Below, in pieces: positions 32,205-40,675 of a stretch of 64,000 bases of DNA (position 1 is the first letter of the stretch; each line of letters begins with the position of its first letter). Source of the stretch: Streptomyces mangrovisoli (lineage in GTDB: Bacteria > Actinomycetota > Actinomycetes > Streptomycetales > Streptomycetaceae); contig NZ_LAVA02000046.1 in NCBI RefSeq assembly GCF_000974985.2, positions 84,065 to 148,064 on the forward strand, in the 5' to 3' direction. The notes beneath the pieces are model-generated. The model saw only the letters and a list, made by a program, of their open reading frames with translations, did not search any database and was not told where the DNA came from. Position numbers and translations under genes: made by a program.

Positions 32205-33218
32205 GTGACGCCGCAGAAGGAGCGTGAGCGGGTGCGGGTCACCATGGCGGAGGTCGCTAGCGCGGCCGGCGTCTCGTCGGCGACGGTGTCGTACGTGCTG
32301 TCGGGCAAACGTGCGGTGGCACCGGCGACGCGGGCGGCGGTGGAGAGCGCCATCGCCGAACTCGGCTTCACGGTCAATGCGACAGCCCGCAGCCTGCGTA
32401 CCGGTCGCTCCAGTCTGGCCGCTCTGATCGTGCCGGACATCGCCAACCCGTTCTACGCGCAGCTGGCCTCCTCCCTGCAGGAACAACTGCGCGCGTCGGG
32501 CCTGCACGTGGTCGTGTGCAACACCGGAGCCGACCGCGAGGAGGAACGGGCACTGCTGGCCGAGGCGGTGCAGCAGCGCTTCGCCGGCGTCGTGATCACC
32601 CCCTTCCGGCTGCACCCGGAGGATCTGGACACACTCGCGGAGGCCGGCATCCCCGCCGTCGTCAGCGCTGACGTGTCCTTCGGCGCCGTCGACCTGGTCA
32701 AACCCGACGCACGCAGCGCGACCCTGCAGGCGCTGCAGCGCGTCACGGCGAACCAGCGCCGCCGCATCGCGGTGATCGCCGGACCGCGCGATGCGACGGG
32801 CGGCGATCCGCGCCTCGCGATGCTGCGCAGGCTGGCCCCGCAGTTCGGCATCTCACTGCCACGCGAGCTAGTGGTCCGCGGCGAGCACACACGTGACTCG
32901 GGGGCCGTGGGATTCACCGAGCTGATGAGCCGACGCGAACGCCCGGACGCCGTGTTCTGCGCCAACGACATGATCGCGGTCGGCGCCATGGACGCGGCTC
33001 ACGACCTGGGCGTCGACATCCCCGGGGAGGTGGCCCTGGTGGGGCACGACGACGCCGCCTTCGCCTCGCTCGTCCGGCCCCGGCTCACGACCATCCGCTA
33101 TCCCGCACACGATGTCGGCGTGGCCGCGGCGCAGTTGCTGAAGGAGCGCCTGGACGGACGCACCGCCCCCCGCACGGTACGGGTCCGGGCGCTTTTCGTC
33201 GCACGGGGCTCGGCCTGA
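32205..33218 (+). CDS. LacI-family transcriptional regulator
   Basis: A 337-residue regulator. The N-terminal helix-turn-helix reads VTMAEVASAAGVSSATVSYV followed by the hinge ATRAAVESAIAELGFTVNAT. The periplasmic-binding-protein-like sensor domain starts RSSLAALIVPDIANPFYAQL and ends with DAVFCANDMIAVGAMDAAHD and GHDDAAFASLVRPRLTTI. I choose the GTG at 32205 because CGGAG lies 5-6 nt upstream and it gives the normal family length. A small-molecule effector is expected but unknown. TAATCGATTA palindromes at 30444 and 36602 are candidate operators, which would make the P450 a target. That link is inferred from position and the central CG only. Confidence 0.88.
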   Translation: MTPQKERERVRVTMAEVASAAGVSSATVSYVLSGKRAVAPATRAAVESAIAELGFTVNATARSLRTGRSSLAALIVPDIANPFYAQLASSLQEQLRASGLHVVVCNTGADREEERALLAEAVQQRFAGVVITPFRLHPEDLDTLAEAGIPAVVSADVSFGAVDLVKPDARSATLQALQRVTANQRRRIAVIAGPRDATGGDPRLAMLRRLAPQFGISLPRELVVRGEHTRDSGAVGFTELMSRRERPDAVFCANDMIAVGAMDAAHDLGVDIPGEVALVGHDDAAFASLVRPRLTTIRYPAHDVGVAAAQLLKERLDGRTAPRTVRVRALFVARGSA

Positions 33219-33238
33219 GCGCCGGCCCGGCGTCCTCT

Positions 33239-34396
33239 CTACGGAACGGCAGGGGTTGCGGGGCCGGGCGCGGCCTGCCCCGCGGGCTTCCCGTTGTTCA
33301 CCAGGGTGGTGTCGCCGCCGTAGTGCGCCAGCAGCCGCGGATCCATGACCCTGCGCCACAGAGGGGGAATCCAGGCGAGCACGATCATCGCGGCGTAGCC
33401 GGACGGGAATTGCGGTGCCTCGTCGAAATGACGCAGCGTCTGATAGCGGCGCAACGGATTGGCGTGGTGATCCGAGTGCCGCTGCAACTGGAAGAGGAAG
33501 AGGTTGCTGACCGTGTTGTTGCTGTTCCAGCTGTGCCGGGGGGCGACGCGTTCGTAGCGCCCGTCCGCCCGCCGCTGACGCAACAGGCCGTAGTGCTCGA
33601 GGTAGTTCACCGACTCGAGCAGGCCGAGACCGAGCACGGCCTGCAGCGTCAGGTACGGCAGCACGACGGGCCCGAAGACGGCGGTCAGGGCGCCGAAGAG
33701 GGCCAAGGACATGGCCCAGGCCGTCAGAACATCGTTGTGCGGGCTCAAGGTGCGCCGTCCACGCCGCTGGAGCCGACGGCGCTCCAGCGACCAGGCCGAG
33801 GACAGACTGCCGAGGACGGTCCGGGGCAGAAAACGCCAGAAGCTCTCCCCGCTGCGGGAGCTCGCGGGATCCTCCGGCGTGGCCACGCGGATGTGGTGGC
33901 CGTGGTTGTGCTCGACGTAGAAGTGGCCGTAGCAGCTCTGCGCGAGGGCCAGGCGGCTGAGCAGGCGCTCCGTCCGCTCGCGTTTGTGCCCGAGTTCGTG
34001 GGCCGTGTTGATCGCCACACCGGCCACCACACCCGTGGTGGCCGCGAGCCCTGCGGCTCCGATGACATCGAGGCCTTCGGACCACTGCCGGCAGGCCCAG
34101 ACGAGCGCCGCGAACTGCAGCGGCAGATACAGAAAGGTGCACCACCGGTAGTAGCGGTCCTGTTCGAGGCGGCGCATCGCCGCCTCCGGAGGATTCGCCC
34201 CGTCCGGTCCCTTGACCAGATCGAGCAGGGGGACGAGCGCGAAGGCGAAGAACGGCCCCCACCACCAGAACGCCGCGACCCCGGTGAGGCGCACCAGGAC
34301 TCCGGCCTGCCAGGGCAGCGTCGGAACGGCGAGGGCCAGTGGCCACCACAGTCGTTTGGGATCCCGCCAGCGCACGTCGTCGGCACAGCGGCTCAT
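33239..34396 (-). CDS. alkB: Alkane 1-monooxygenase (AlkB family)
   Basis: A 385-residue membrane di-iron hydroxylase. Six or so hydrophobic helices surround the His clusters HELGHK, EHNHGHH and QRHSDHHANP, plus NYLEHYG, all required for the di-iron centre and all intact. It should hydroxylate the terminal carbon of alkanes or similar chains using electrons from rubredoxin. No rubredoxin gene is adjacent and none is fused at the C-terminus, so the electron donor is elsewhere. AAGGAG precedes the ATG at 34396. It diverges from a TetR gene, with a 167-bp shared control region containing an inverted repeat at 34527. Confidence 0.92.
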   Translation of the reverse strand: MSRCADDVRWRDPKRLWWPLALAVPTLPWQAGVLVRLTGVAAFWWWGPFFAFALVPLLDLVKGPDGANPPEAAMRRLEQDRYYRWCTFLYLPLQFAALVWACRQWSEGLDVIGAAGLAATTGVVAGVAINTAHELGHKRERTERLLSRLALAQSCYGHFYVEHNHGHHIRVATPEDPASSRSGESFWRFLPRTVLGSLSSAWSLERRRLQRRGRRTLSPHNDVLTAWAMSLALFGALTAVFGPVVLPYLTLQAVLGLGLLESVNYLEHYGLLRQRRADGRYERVAPRHSWNSNNTVSNLFLFQLQRHSDHHANPLRRYQTLRHFDEAPQFPSGYAAMIVLAWIPPLWRRVMDPRLLAHYGGDTTLVNNGKPAGQAAPGPATPAVP

Positions 34397-34526
34397 GGCG
34401 AACTCCTTCGTGGAAACGCGTGCTTCCGCCCCGCCCCGCCCGGGTTGGGGCGGAAGCACACGGTGGGGGGAGCCACAGAGTGGCAGCTTCCTCGGCCGAC
34501 CGACAAAGGCGGCGTCGTGTAAATGT

Positions 34527-34543
34527 TCTGACGAACCATCAGA
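34527..34543. promoter_or_regulatory. Inverted repeat between alkB and tetR, candidate operator
   Basis: TCTGA-CGAACCA-TCAGA forms 5-bp arms with a 7-nt spacer, 20 bp before the TetR start and in the divergent promoter region. The size and position suit a TetR-family operator controlling its own gene and alkB. Confidence 0.35.
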
Positions 34544-34563
34544 TCCTGCAGAGGGGCAGCATC

Positions 34564-35277
34564 ATGAAGCAGTCCGAAGGGACACACCACCACCAAGTGA
34601 GGCCAGATGAACCGGAATTGCACGGCATCACCCGACCGCCGGACGCACCTCGAATAGCGTGGCGCAAGCAGATGCGCCGCCGCGTTCTCGACGAGGCGTG
34701 GGCAGCGGCCGCCGAGAACGGATGGGACCGGGTGCGTGTGGCCGACCTCGCCAAGCGGGCGGAAGTGTCGCGGCCCTCCATCTATGCGGAGTTCGGTGAT
34801 CGCGCGGGCATCGGCCAGGCTCTGGTGCGACGAGAGGCCGACCGTTTCCTCTCAGGCCTGAGTGGCGTGCTGCGGCGGCATCGCACATCCACCGGTCTCG
34901 CTCTTCAGGCCGGCGTCGGTTACGCCCTGGCCGAAGCGGACCGGAACCCCTTCATCAAAGCAGTGCTGCGTGCCGCGCGCGGCGGCACCGACGCCCTGCT
35001 GCCTTTCCTCACCAGCCGCCCCGAGCCGGTGCTCACAGGCGCCTGGGACCTGGTCTCCGCGTGGCTGGGCGACATCCTGCCGCAGATACCGGAGGACCGG
35101 CGCGCCGAGGCCGCCGACCTCGTGGTCCGCCTGAGCATCAGCCACATGATGCTGCCGTCCACCGACCCCGACACGGCGCCGCCTCGCGTGGCCCGGGCTG
35201 CGTGCGCGGCACTGGGTATCAGCCCGCCCACCACACCGAGGGTGTCCGTCAATGCGGAGCAGGCTCCGTCGCTCTAG
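34564..35277 (+). CDS. TetR-family regulator, divergent from alkB
   Basis: A 237-residue regulator with a TetR N-terminal domain: RRRVLDEAWAAAAENGWDRV, VADLAKRAEVSRPSIYAEFG (helix-turn-helix), then the family D-R-x-x-L helix. The His-rich start (THHHQ) before the domain is unusual. GAGGGG precedes the ATG at 34564. The divergent alkB arrangement is common for alkane-responsive TetR repressors, so it probably controls alkB through the inverted repeat at 34527. Its TAG stop shares the tetranucleotide CTAG with the stop of the convergent gene. Confidence 0.87.
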   Translation: MKQSEGTHHHQVRPDEPELHGITRPPDAPRIAWRKQMRRRVLDEAWAAAAENGWDRVRVADLAKRAEVSRPSIYAEFGDRAGIGQALVRREADRFLSGLSGVLRRHRTSTGLALQAGVGYALAEADRNPFIKAVLRAARGGTDALLPFLTSRPEPVLTGAWDLVSAWLGDILPQIPEDRRAEAADLVVRLSISHMMLPSTDPDTAPPRVARAACAALGISPPTTPRVSVNAEQAPSL

Positions 35278-36308
35278 GGCCTGAAGCCGAGGTTCGAAAG
35301 CACTCCGAGCCCGGCGGCGCGCAGGTGGGCCAGGATGGTCTCGTGGTGAGGGCCGACGTCGTCGCCGCGGCGGAGACCCGGTTGAGGCGGTTCTTTTCCT
35401 CGGCCGGCGGTGGCTGCCGGTGCCGCCCCTGTCACTCCAACGCCGCCTTGCGCAGCAGGATGCGCAACCTCATCGACTTCCGGCGACAACCCTCGCCGCA
35501 CGTACGCGGGACCCTGGTACCCGATCAGGCGTTCCACGAGACAGCGACCGGGCGCGGTGTGCAGCGTGGCGAGCTCACGGAGAGCTTGTTCGCAGTGGGT
35601 GCACCGCTTGCGGTGCTCATCGAATTCCGGGCTGAGGCCCGAGAGCGGGGCGCGCGACTGGGCCTCCAGAATGCGCACATAGCCACGGCATTCTGCCTGT
35701 CCGCGCCCCTCGGCGAAGACCTGCAGATAGGCGCGGCGCAGTGCTGTCAGCGCACCCTCGTGGTGATAGTCGAACTCTACGAGCGCCGTGCCGGCGTACA
35801 GCGAACCGAAGTCCCGGCCGGCGGTCTCGACGTCGGTGTACCAGAGCAGTTCCTGTTCGGGCTGCGGCAGCCTCCAGAAGGCGTGCAGGAGATCGCTGCC
35901 GACGGTCCACCGCGGCACCGCCCGCCGGACACCGCCGTCGTCGATCGGCAGCAGCCAGCGGCTGAAGTCGCCCGCGAGTCGCTGGTGGCGATCATCTGCC
36001 GCCCATGCCGCGGCCAGGTCCTGAATGAGCAGAAGCAGGCTGTGCCGAACCGCGCACCGTCGCACACGCCCCGCCGCCGCATCGTGCGCGACGCTGGAGA
36101 GCGCCTGATGTGCCAGCTGGTCGGCGAACCGCTCCTCGATGACACACAGTCGGGCGTAGTGCCGTGCCGCGGGCAGGTGGCGCGTTCGCAGCAGGCGGAG
36201 AGCGTCTCTGGCGCGGGCGGCGTCGGCGGTGAGGTGCACCAGCAGGTCCACGTCGGAGAGTTCGGAATGGTGGGGCGAGGTGAAACTCTGTCTTTCCGGT
36301 TCGAGCAT
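35274..36308 (-). CDS. Sigma-70-like protein with C-terminal Cys/His pair
   Basis: A 344-residue protein beginning LSDVDLLVHLTADAARARDA and LLRTRHLPAARHYARLC, which matches the region 2.1-like start of ECF-type sigma factors (S-D-x-x-L-v-x-x-x, then the helix leading to A-R-r-y-A). The central 170 residues are hard to place. Near residue 265, HRKRCTHCEQALRELATLH resembles a zf-HC2/anti-sigma zinc finger. It may be a self-regulated ECF-like protein, as found in actinomycetes. The ATG at 36308 has GGGAG 6 nt upstream; the frame stays open to 36518. Its stop overlaps that of the TetR gene. Function is uncertain because region 4 is not evident. Confidence 0.6.
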   Translation of the reverse strand: MLEPERQSFTSPHHSELSDVDLLVHLTADAARARDALRLLRTRHLPAARHYARLCVIEERFADQLAHQALSSVAHDAAAGRVRRCAVRHSLLLLIQDLAAAWAADDRHQRLAGDFSRWLLPIDDGGVRRAVPRWTVGSDLLHAFWRLPQPEQELLWYTDVETAGRDFGSLYAGTALVEFDYHHEGALTALRRAYLQVFAEGRGQAECRGYVRILEAQSRAPLSGLSPEFDEHRKRCTHCEQALRELATLHTAPGRCLVERLIGYQGPAYVRRGLSPEVDEVAHPAAQGGVGVTGAAPAATAGRGKEPPQPGLRRGDDVGPHHETILAHLRAAGLGVLSNLGFRP

Positions 36309-36599
36309 CTGTGCTCCCGGAGGCATCGGAGGACGACCTGGCAGCCGCCGAGTGCGCGCAGGTGCGCACCTGCGGAGGCCCCGATCACTATGGCAGCGCT
36401 TCTGCCACATGCGAGGGGACTTGCGGCTGTTGCCCGACACGCCGCATACGTACGGCCGTTGCGGACGCGGCCTCGACGCAGTGTGTCCGCGGATCCCCCG
36501 GACGGCGGTGACCAGCACGGAAGCAGGCGATTCTGCTGTTCGCGGACCGCGTTCGACACCTGGATCACGGCCTACGAGGACCCCGGGTTCCTCTCATGG

Positions 36600-36613
36600 C
36601 GTAATCGATTACG
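36600..36613. promoter_or_regulatory. CGTAATCGATTACG perfect palindrome, candidate LacI-type operator
   Basis: A perfect 14-bp palindrome whose core TAATCGATTA also occurs upstream of the P450 at 30444-30453. The LacI regulator gene lies between the two copies. No intact gene starts just after this copy; the nearest downstream is a dehydratase remnant. Confidence 0.45.
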
Positions 36614-36694
36614 TGACAGGCGACAGCCTTGACAAGCCGTCAGGAGACCGGCCTCCCAGGTCCGAGACGCGCAGGACATCGACCCCTCACCATC

Positions 36695-36720
36695 GCCCTC
36701 CGAGGGCTGAGAGGTTTTTT
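36695..36720 (+). terminator. Short hairpin with T-run
   Basis: GCCCT-CCG-AGGGC is followed by TGAGAGG and six Ts (36715-36720). It resembles a factor-independent terminator. It follows no intact plus-strand gene, so it may end a decayed or unrecognised transcript. Confidence 0.4.
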
Positions 36721-36801
36721 CCGAAGCCATCGAACGTCAGCCGCCGTAGCCACGTATCGCTGTGTGGCCGAACCCCCCGGAAACAGCCCTACAAACGGCA
36801 G

Positions 36802-37221
36802 GTGGGCCATGTGGTGAAGACCATGGCACCCGAAGCCGAGGTGATCTGTGTCCAGCCGCTGGGCGCACCGGCGATGACCCACTCGTGGCACAGGCGGCGC
36901 GTCGTCACCACCGACTCGACCGACACCATCGCCGACGGTGTCGCCGGACGCCACCCCATCCAGGCCGTCCTGAACGACCTGCTCCTGGTCGCCGATGACG
37001 CTGTCCTGGTCCAGGAGGCGTCGATCATCGCCGGTATGCGGATGCTCCTCACCCATGCCGGCCTCGTCGTCGAGCCGTCGGCCGCACTCGGTGTCGCCGC
37101 GATTCTCGAAGACCCCCACCGCTTCGCGAACCGACACGTGGTCACCATCGTGTGCGGCAGCAACGTCGACGCGGACAGCTATCACCGCTGGGTCGGTGCG
37201 GCTCCTCTCCACAGGTCCTGA
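36802..37221 (+). pseudogene. C-terminal half of a PLP-dependent threonine dehydratase-like enzyme
   Basis: About 140 codons encode VGHVVKTMAPEAEVICVQPL, then TDSTDTIADGVAGRHPIQAV, LVQEASIIAGMRMLLTHAGL, VVEPSAALGVAAILED and VTIVCGSNVDAD. These match the second half of the fold-type II threonine dehydratase family, including the late Ser/Gly loop (VCGSN). The N-terminal half with the PLP-binding lysine and the Ser/Gly phosphate loop is missing and could not be traced in other frames. The protein cannot be active as such. The open frame runs further upstream, but that part has no homology I recognise. Confidence 0.7.
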
Positions 37222-37228
37222 CTCTTGC

Positions 37229-37687
37229 TCACTCTGCGACGTCCAGCGGCAGATCCCGGTGGAAGACGGCCATGTCCCGGCCCGGGCCGTTGTAGTCACC
37301 GACGATCTTCGCGTCGAAGCCGAGGCTCCGGTGGAAGGCGATCGAGCCGGTGTTCTCGATGGATGTGATCGCCTTCAGCTGCCGTGCGCCATGACGCTCT
37401 GCCGCCTCGGCGAACGCCGCATACAGACGACGGCCGAGACCGGTGCCACGAGCGTCGTCCCGCGTGGCGATCAGATGCACGTACCCGGTGCCGTCCGGGG
37501 TGACGAACCCGAAGACGTACCCACGGATTCCGTCTTCGGCACGGGCAACCAAGCAGGTGGAGCCGAACTCCTGCACCAGTGCCAGAAGGTGCAGCGCCCG
37601 CAGATCGCGTTCGCCCCAGTAACGGGGATGATCAGTCACCACCTGGTGGAAGTCGGCCACCCGAGCTGGAACGATGCGTATGTCCAT
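37229..37687 (-). CDS. GNAT-family N-acetyltransferase
   Basis: A 152-residue acetyltransferase. The family signature for acetyl-CoA binding is RDDARGTGLGRRLYAAFAEA (R-x-x-G-x-G), preceded by VHLIATRD and followed by SIENTGSIAFHRSLGF, the N-x-x-A-x-x-x-Y/H-x-x-x-GF end. The substrate is not known. I start at the ATG at 37687; another in-frame ATG at 37699 is possible, and the open frame continues through the 21-bp repeat upstream, which is unlikely to be coding. Weak ribosome-site signals leave the start uncertain. Confidence 0.82.
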   Translation of the reverse strand: MDIRIVPARVADFHQVVTDHPRYWGERDLRALHLLALVQEFGSTCLVARAEDGIRGYVFGFVTPDGTGYVHLIATRDDARGTGLGRRLYAAFAEAAERHGARQLKAITSIENTGSIAFHRSLGFDAKIVGDYNGPGRDMAVFHRDLPLDVAE

Positions 37688-37719
37688 GACGGCGATCATG
37701 TCAGGCGCCCGGACGTATC

Positions 37720-37782
37720 GGGCGAAGGCCCAAACGGACCGGGCGAAGGCCCAAACGGACCAGGCGAAGGCCCAAACGGACC
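37720..37782. repeat. Three tandem copies of a 21-bp repeat
   Basis: The unit begins GGGCGAAGGCCC and ends AAACGGACC. Copies start at 37720, 37741 and 37762; the third differs only in its first base. It lies 33 bp upstream of the GNAT start. The rest of the 350-bp gap up to the lipoprotein at 38038 shows no gene. A multiple of three keeps all frames open but no product is evident. Units this short without spacers rule out CRISPR. Confidence 0.9.
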
Positions 37783-38037
37783 AGGCATGGTACGGCCACC
37801 ACCCCGGCCCCACCACGAAGGCTCCCGACACCAGACAGCCGCCATCGGAACATCACCGGCCCCACACCCCCGCACCTCGGCACCCGCCTCCGGCTGCCCA
37901 CACCCGAAGACAACGCGTCACACAGCCGCCGCCGACCCCAGACCCCTCCTCGCCGGCAAGACCAGCCGCACCTCCACAACCCCGGCCGGACCTGTGGAGA
38001 TACCATCAGCTCTCTTTGCGATCATCCAGGGGAAACT

Positions 38038-38604
38038 GTGCGTCGACGTCGAATATCCGTGTGTGCCGCGCTTGGCGCTCTCGCCATGGTCACGGCCTGC
38101 TCGGGCTCCGAGGCCTCCCCCTCCACCGCCTCTACCGCCTCTACCTCCTCCTCCGCGCAGTCACTGACCTCGGCCACCACACTCGGCCAGGCGGACGAGC
38201 AACTCCACCAGCTGCTGCTCGAGGCGACCGCCCAGGCCGCGCGCAAGGCAGGAGCGAGACTGATCGGCGCAGTGCGTCCCGCAGTGGAGTCCGCTCCCGG
38301 GTGCCAGGATCCGGGCACCGCGAGACACACGACAACCATGTCGATCCTTCGGGTGGGGTCCGCGGACTCCGGCCCGAAGGTCCGAGCCGACCTCCGGAAA
38401 CAGGGCTGGACCATGGGCGAATGGCGCACCCAGGACCTGAAGCGCTACACGTCCCCCGGCACGTTCGGTGACTTCACCGTCTACGTCTCCTACCTCAAAG
38501 GCTTCGGCCAGACGGACGTGATCGCGAGCACCCCGTGCCTGAAGGGCTCACCGCTCACAGAGTCCTCTCTGTTCCCCCAACCCGGCAGCACCCAATCCCG
38601 GTAG
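38038..38604 (+). CDS. Putative lipoprotein of unknown function
   Basis: A 188-residue protein with a lipoprotein signal: four N-terminal arginines, a short hydrophobic core and a lipobox MVTAC (Cys at about 21), then a Ser/Thr-rich linker. The mature part includes SAPGCQDPG and STPCLKGS, giving a possible disulfide. GTG at 38038 is preceded by AGGGGAAA. The family is not recognised. About 300 bp after it show no gene. Confidence 0.7.
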   Translation: MRRRRISVCAALGALAMVTACSGSEASPSTASTASTSSSAQSLTSATTLGQADEQLHQLLLEATAQAARKAGARLIGAVRPAVESAPGCQDPGTARHTTTMSILRVGSADSGPKVRADLRKQGWTMGEWRTQDLKRYTSPGTFGDFTVYVSYLKGFGQTDVIASTPCLKGSPLTESSLFPQPGSTQSR

Positions 38605-38902
38605 ACCGCCGGAGGGACACAGGACGACGAGACCGGCGAGTTGCGTGTGAGGGCCGAGGGCCGACCAGTCCGTCCCCGCACACCCCGCGCAGCAGCCGGC
38701 GGGCCGACCCGGCCAGACGCCCCGCGCAGTGGCTGGCGGGGCCACCGGGCAGACACCCGTCGGCGACAACGCCGCAGCGCTCACCGAGATCCCGTGCCGC
38801 CGTACGGTGATGCATGCCTGCCGGCCAAAGAACGCTGCTGATCCCCGACACCTTCGGCCGGTCACCGGCAGCCGGCCATGGGGCGGCACCGACTGCGGCT
38901 CC

Positions 38903-39795
38903 TCAGCCGTACCGGGTGAAGAGTGCCTGGAGGTAGTCCTCCAAGCGCTGGGCCAGCACAGACGACGTCAGGTCCGCCCTTCCCAGTGCACGCCAGGGCT
39001 CGGCGACCTTCTCCGCGTCCGGTGCGAAGGCCAGCGCATCCAGCACGCGCCAGTACAGGTGGCCACCCGGGTCGTCGTCGAGCACTCCGCCGACCGCGGC
39101 GTAACGATCCGCCAGCCGCATGCCGGCGGGCACTCCGTGCAGCAGCGCAAGCGCAGTGGAGCAGTGAGCCACGTCCAGGTCGGCGGGCCCCCACGACGTC
39201 TCCACCCAGTCCACGACGCCGGTGACCGCCAGAGAGGTTCCCTCTCCGGTGAACAGCACGTTCCCGGGGTGGAAATCCCGGTGGAGGAAACACGGCCGGT
39301 AGGCCGGGGGCGGACGGCGGATCACCTCCACCGCACGCTCCCACACCTGCGGCCTCCCCGAAGCCCCGGGAAGCCGCACCCGCTCCGGGCTGGTCCAGGC
39401 CTGATAGGTGCGCGGCCGGGATCCTTCTGCAACGGGCAGCCCGTGAATCGTCACGAGCTGCCGGGCAAGCAGTTCCGTCTTCCGCTCGATGTCCTCTCCG
39501 TCCAGCCTGAGGCTCCCCGGCAGCAACGACATCAGCAGCGACGGGTGGTCACAGTGCTCAGCCGCCGCATCAACACCCTGACGAACGACCGCAGCACCAG
39601 GGAGTACCGTCTGTCCCGCCCCTCGACATCCAGGCGGCGCATGTGTGACGTCCATCCCCCACGCAGCACGTCCACAGCACGAATCCGCTCCCCGGGACGC
39701 AGGCTCTGCTCCACCCACGCACGAGTGCCGGACCAGCCCAGGTCATCGACATCCGTTCCAGCAACCGCCGTGCCATCGCCGTCGACCATCACCAC
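38903..39795 (-). pseudogene. APH-type phosphotransferase with deletion and frameshift
   Basis: The N-terminal part (39795 to about 39590) encodes RIRAVDVLRGGWTSHMRRLD and YSLVLRSFVR in one frame, the first strands of a kinase-like phosphotransferase. The rest, in another frame, begins DAAAEHCDHPSLLMSLLPG and includes the catalytic loop FLHRDFHPGNVLFTGEG and the metal site GVVDWVETSWGPADLDVA. The segment of about 30 residues normally found between the ATP-binding lysine strand and AEHCDHPSLLMS is missing, so both a deletion and a frame change occurred at about 39580. The C-terminal open frame alone (38903-39718) has no good start. It was probably a small-molecule kinase. Confidence 0.65.
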
Positions 39796-39805
39796 ACCCT
39801 AACGT

Positions 39806-39818
39806 CTGTCCCGCAATG
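39806..39818. repeat. IS-type terminal inverted repeat, left copy
   Basis: CTGTCCCGCAATG lies 47 bp beyond the stop of the IS5-family transposase, where an IS end is expected. Its exact inverted copy is found at 41374-41386. The sequence resembles ends of IS5-family elements in Streptomyces. Confidence 0.5.
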
Positions 39819-39864
39819 ATCTATGAGTGAGGGAGGCGTATCGCTGCTTCCTCGCTTCCCTGCC

Positions 39865-40634
39865 CTATCGGGCGAGTGTGAGGTTGTGCAAACGGGCGAT
39901 GCCGAGCATCGCGTGGTGGACACCATCGACTTTCAGGCGGCAGTCGCGAAGGATCTTCCAGCTCTTCAATCGGGCGAAGGTGTGCTCGACGCGGGCGCGG
40001 ACCTTTCGGTGCGAGGCATTGTGTTCCTCTCGCCACGGGGGGAGTTCGCCCTGGCCGGGCTTGCGGCGGTGCGGAACGACAAGGCCGGTGCCACGGTAAC
40101 CGCCGTCCGCGATCACCGTGGTGCGGCCGACGGCCGCCTTCGCGCCGGGCAACTCCCAGGCCTTGCACTCATTGCGATTGCCGGGCACCGGCCGGCCACG
40201 GCGGCCGCGAGTCGGGTGTCGGAGTCGATGACGACCTGATGGTTGGTCGAGCACCGGTAGTTCTTCGACTGCTGGGCCACGGTGTGGTCCCGGGTGGGCA
40301 CCGGGGTTCCGTCCACGATCAGTACCGCGGGCTTGCGGAACCGCTTGCGAGGCTGCAAGGCCGGCGATGGCCCGCGGTGGGCGATGTTGTGGTCGGCGGC
40401 CGACTCTGAGATCCCGAACAACGGCGCAAGCTGCCGCAGCGTCAAGTCGGTGCGCCAGTAGGCGGCAACGAGCAGCACCCGGTCTTGCAGAGGTGGACTC
40501 CACGGCCGTCCCCGACGTGCGGCATCCGCGCCGTCGCGTCGCAACGAGGTGATCAATTCGCCGAAGCAGCGTGGGCTCAGCCCGGTGAAGGGGGCTGTCC
40601 AAGACGGTCCGGACGCCGTGATCACACCAACCAC
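39865..40634 (-). mobile_element. IS5-family transposase, frameshifted
   Basis: The two frames together give a full-length IS5-type DDE transposase. The first (from the GTG at 40634) encodes VITASGPSWTAPFTGLSPRC, DRVLLVAAYWRTDLTLRQL, the DDE aspartate region AVLIVDGTPVPTRDH and SKNYRCSTNHQVVIDSDT. Near 40195 the reading moves to the second frame, with GRPVPGNRNECKAWELPGAK, TTVIADGGYRGTGLV and the final RVEHTFARLKSWKILRDCRL, stopping at 39865. Some IS5 elements use programmed frameshifting, but in this subgroup a single frame is usual, so decay is likelier. Confidence 0.75.
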
Positions 40635-40675
40635 ATGAAGATCGTCCCAGTGATGCCCGGCGTCGGCGGACGGGC

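Larger units (their letters stand above)
36309..36801. other. Gap with operator-like palindrome and hairpin only
   Basis: No gene is supported in these 490 bp. It holds the palindrome at 36600 and the hairpin at 36695, both listed separately. Upstream coding for the dehydratase remnant could not be traced here. Confidence 0.5.

Noticed and set aside
28282..36308. An intact natural-product gene cluster around the P450
   Set aside because: No polyketide, peptide or terpene synthase is present. The monooxygenase and one P450 are broken, so only a relic is supported.
36703..36730. GGCTGAGAGG resembling the CTGAGA box of a TPP riboswitch
   Set aside because: The other conserved parts (ACCC, GAACCTGAT and the 3' GCGnAGGGA) are missing, and no thiamine gene follows. 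A simple hairpin with a T-run explains it.
37720..37782. CRISPR array
   Set aside because: Units are contiguous, 21 bp, without unique spacers, and no cas genes are present.
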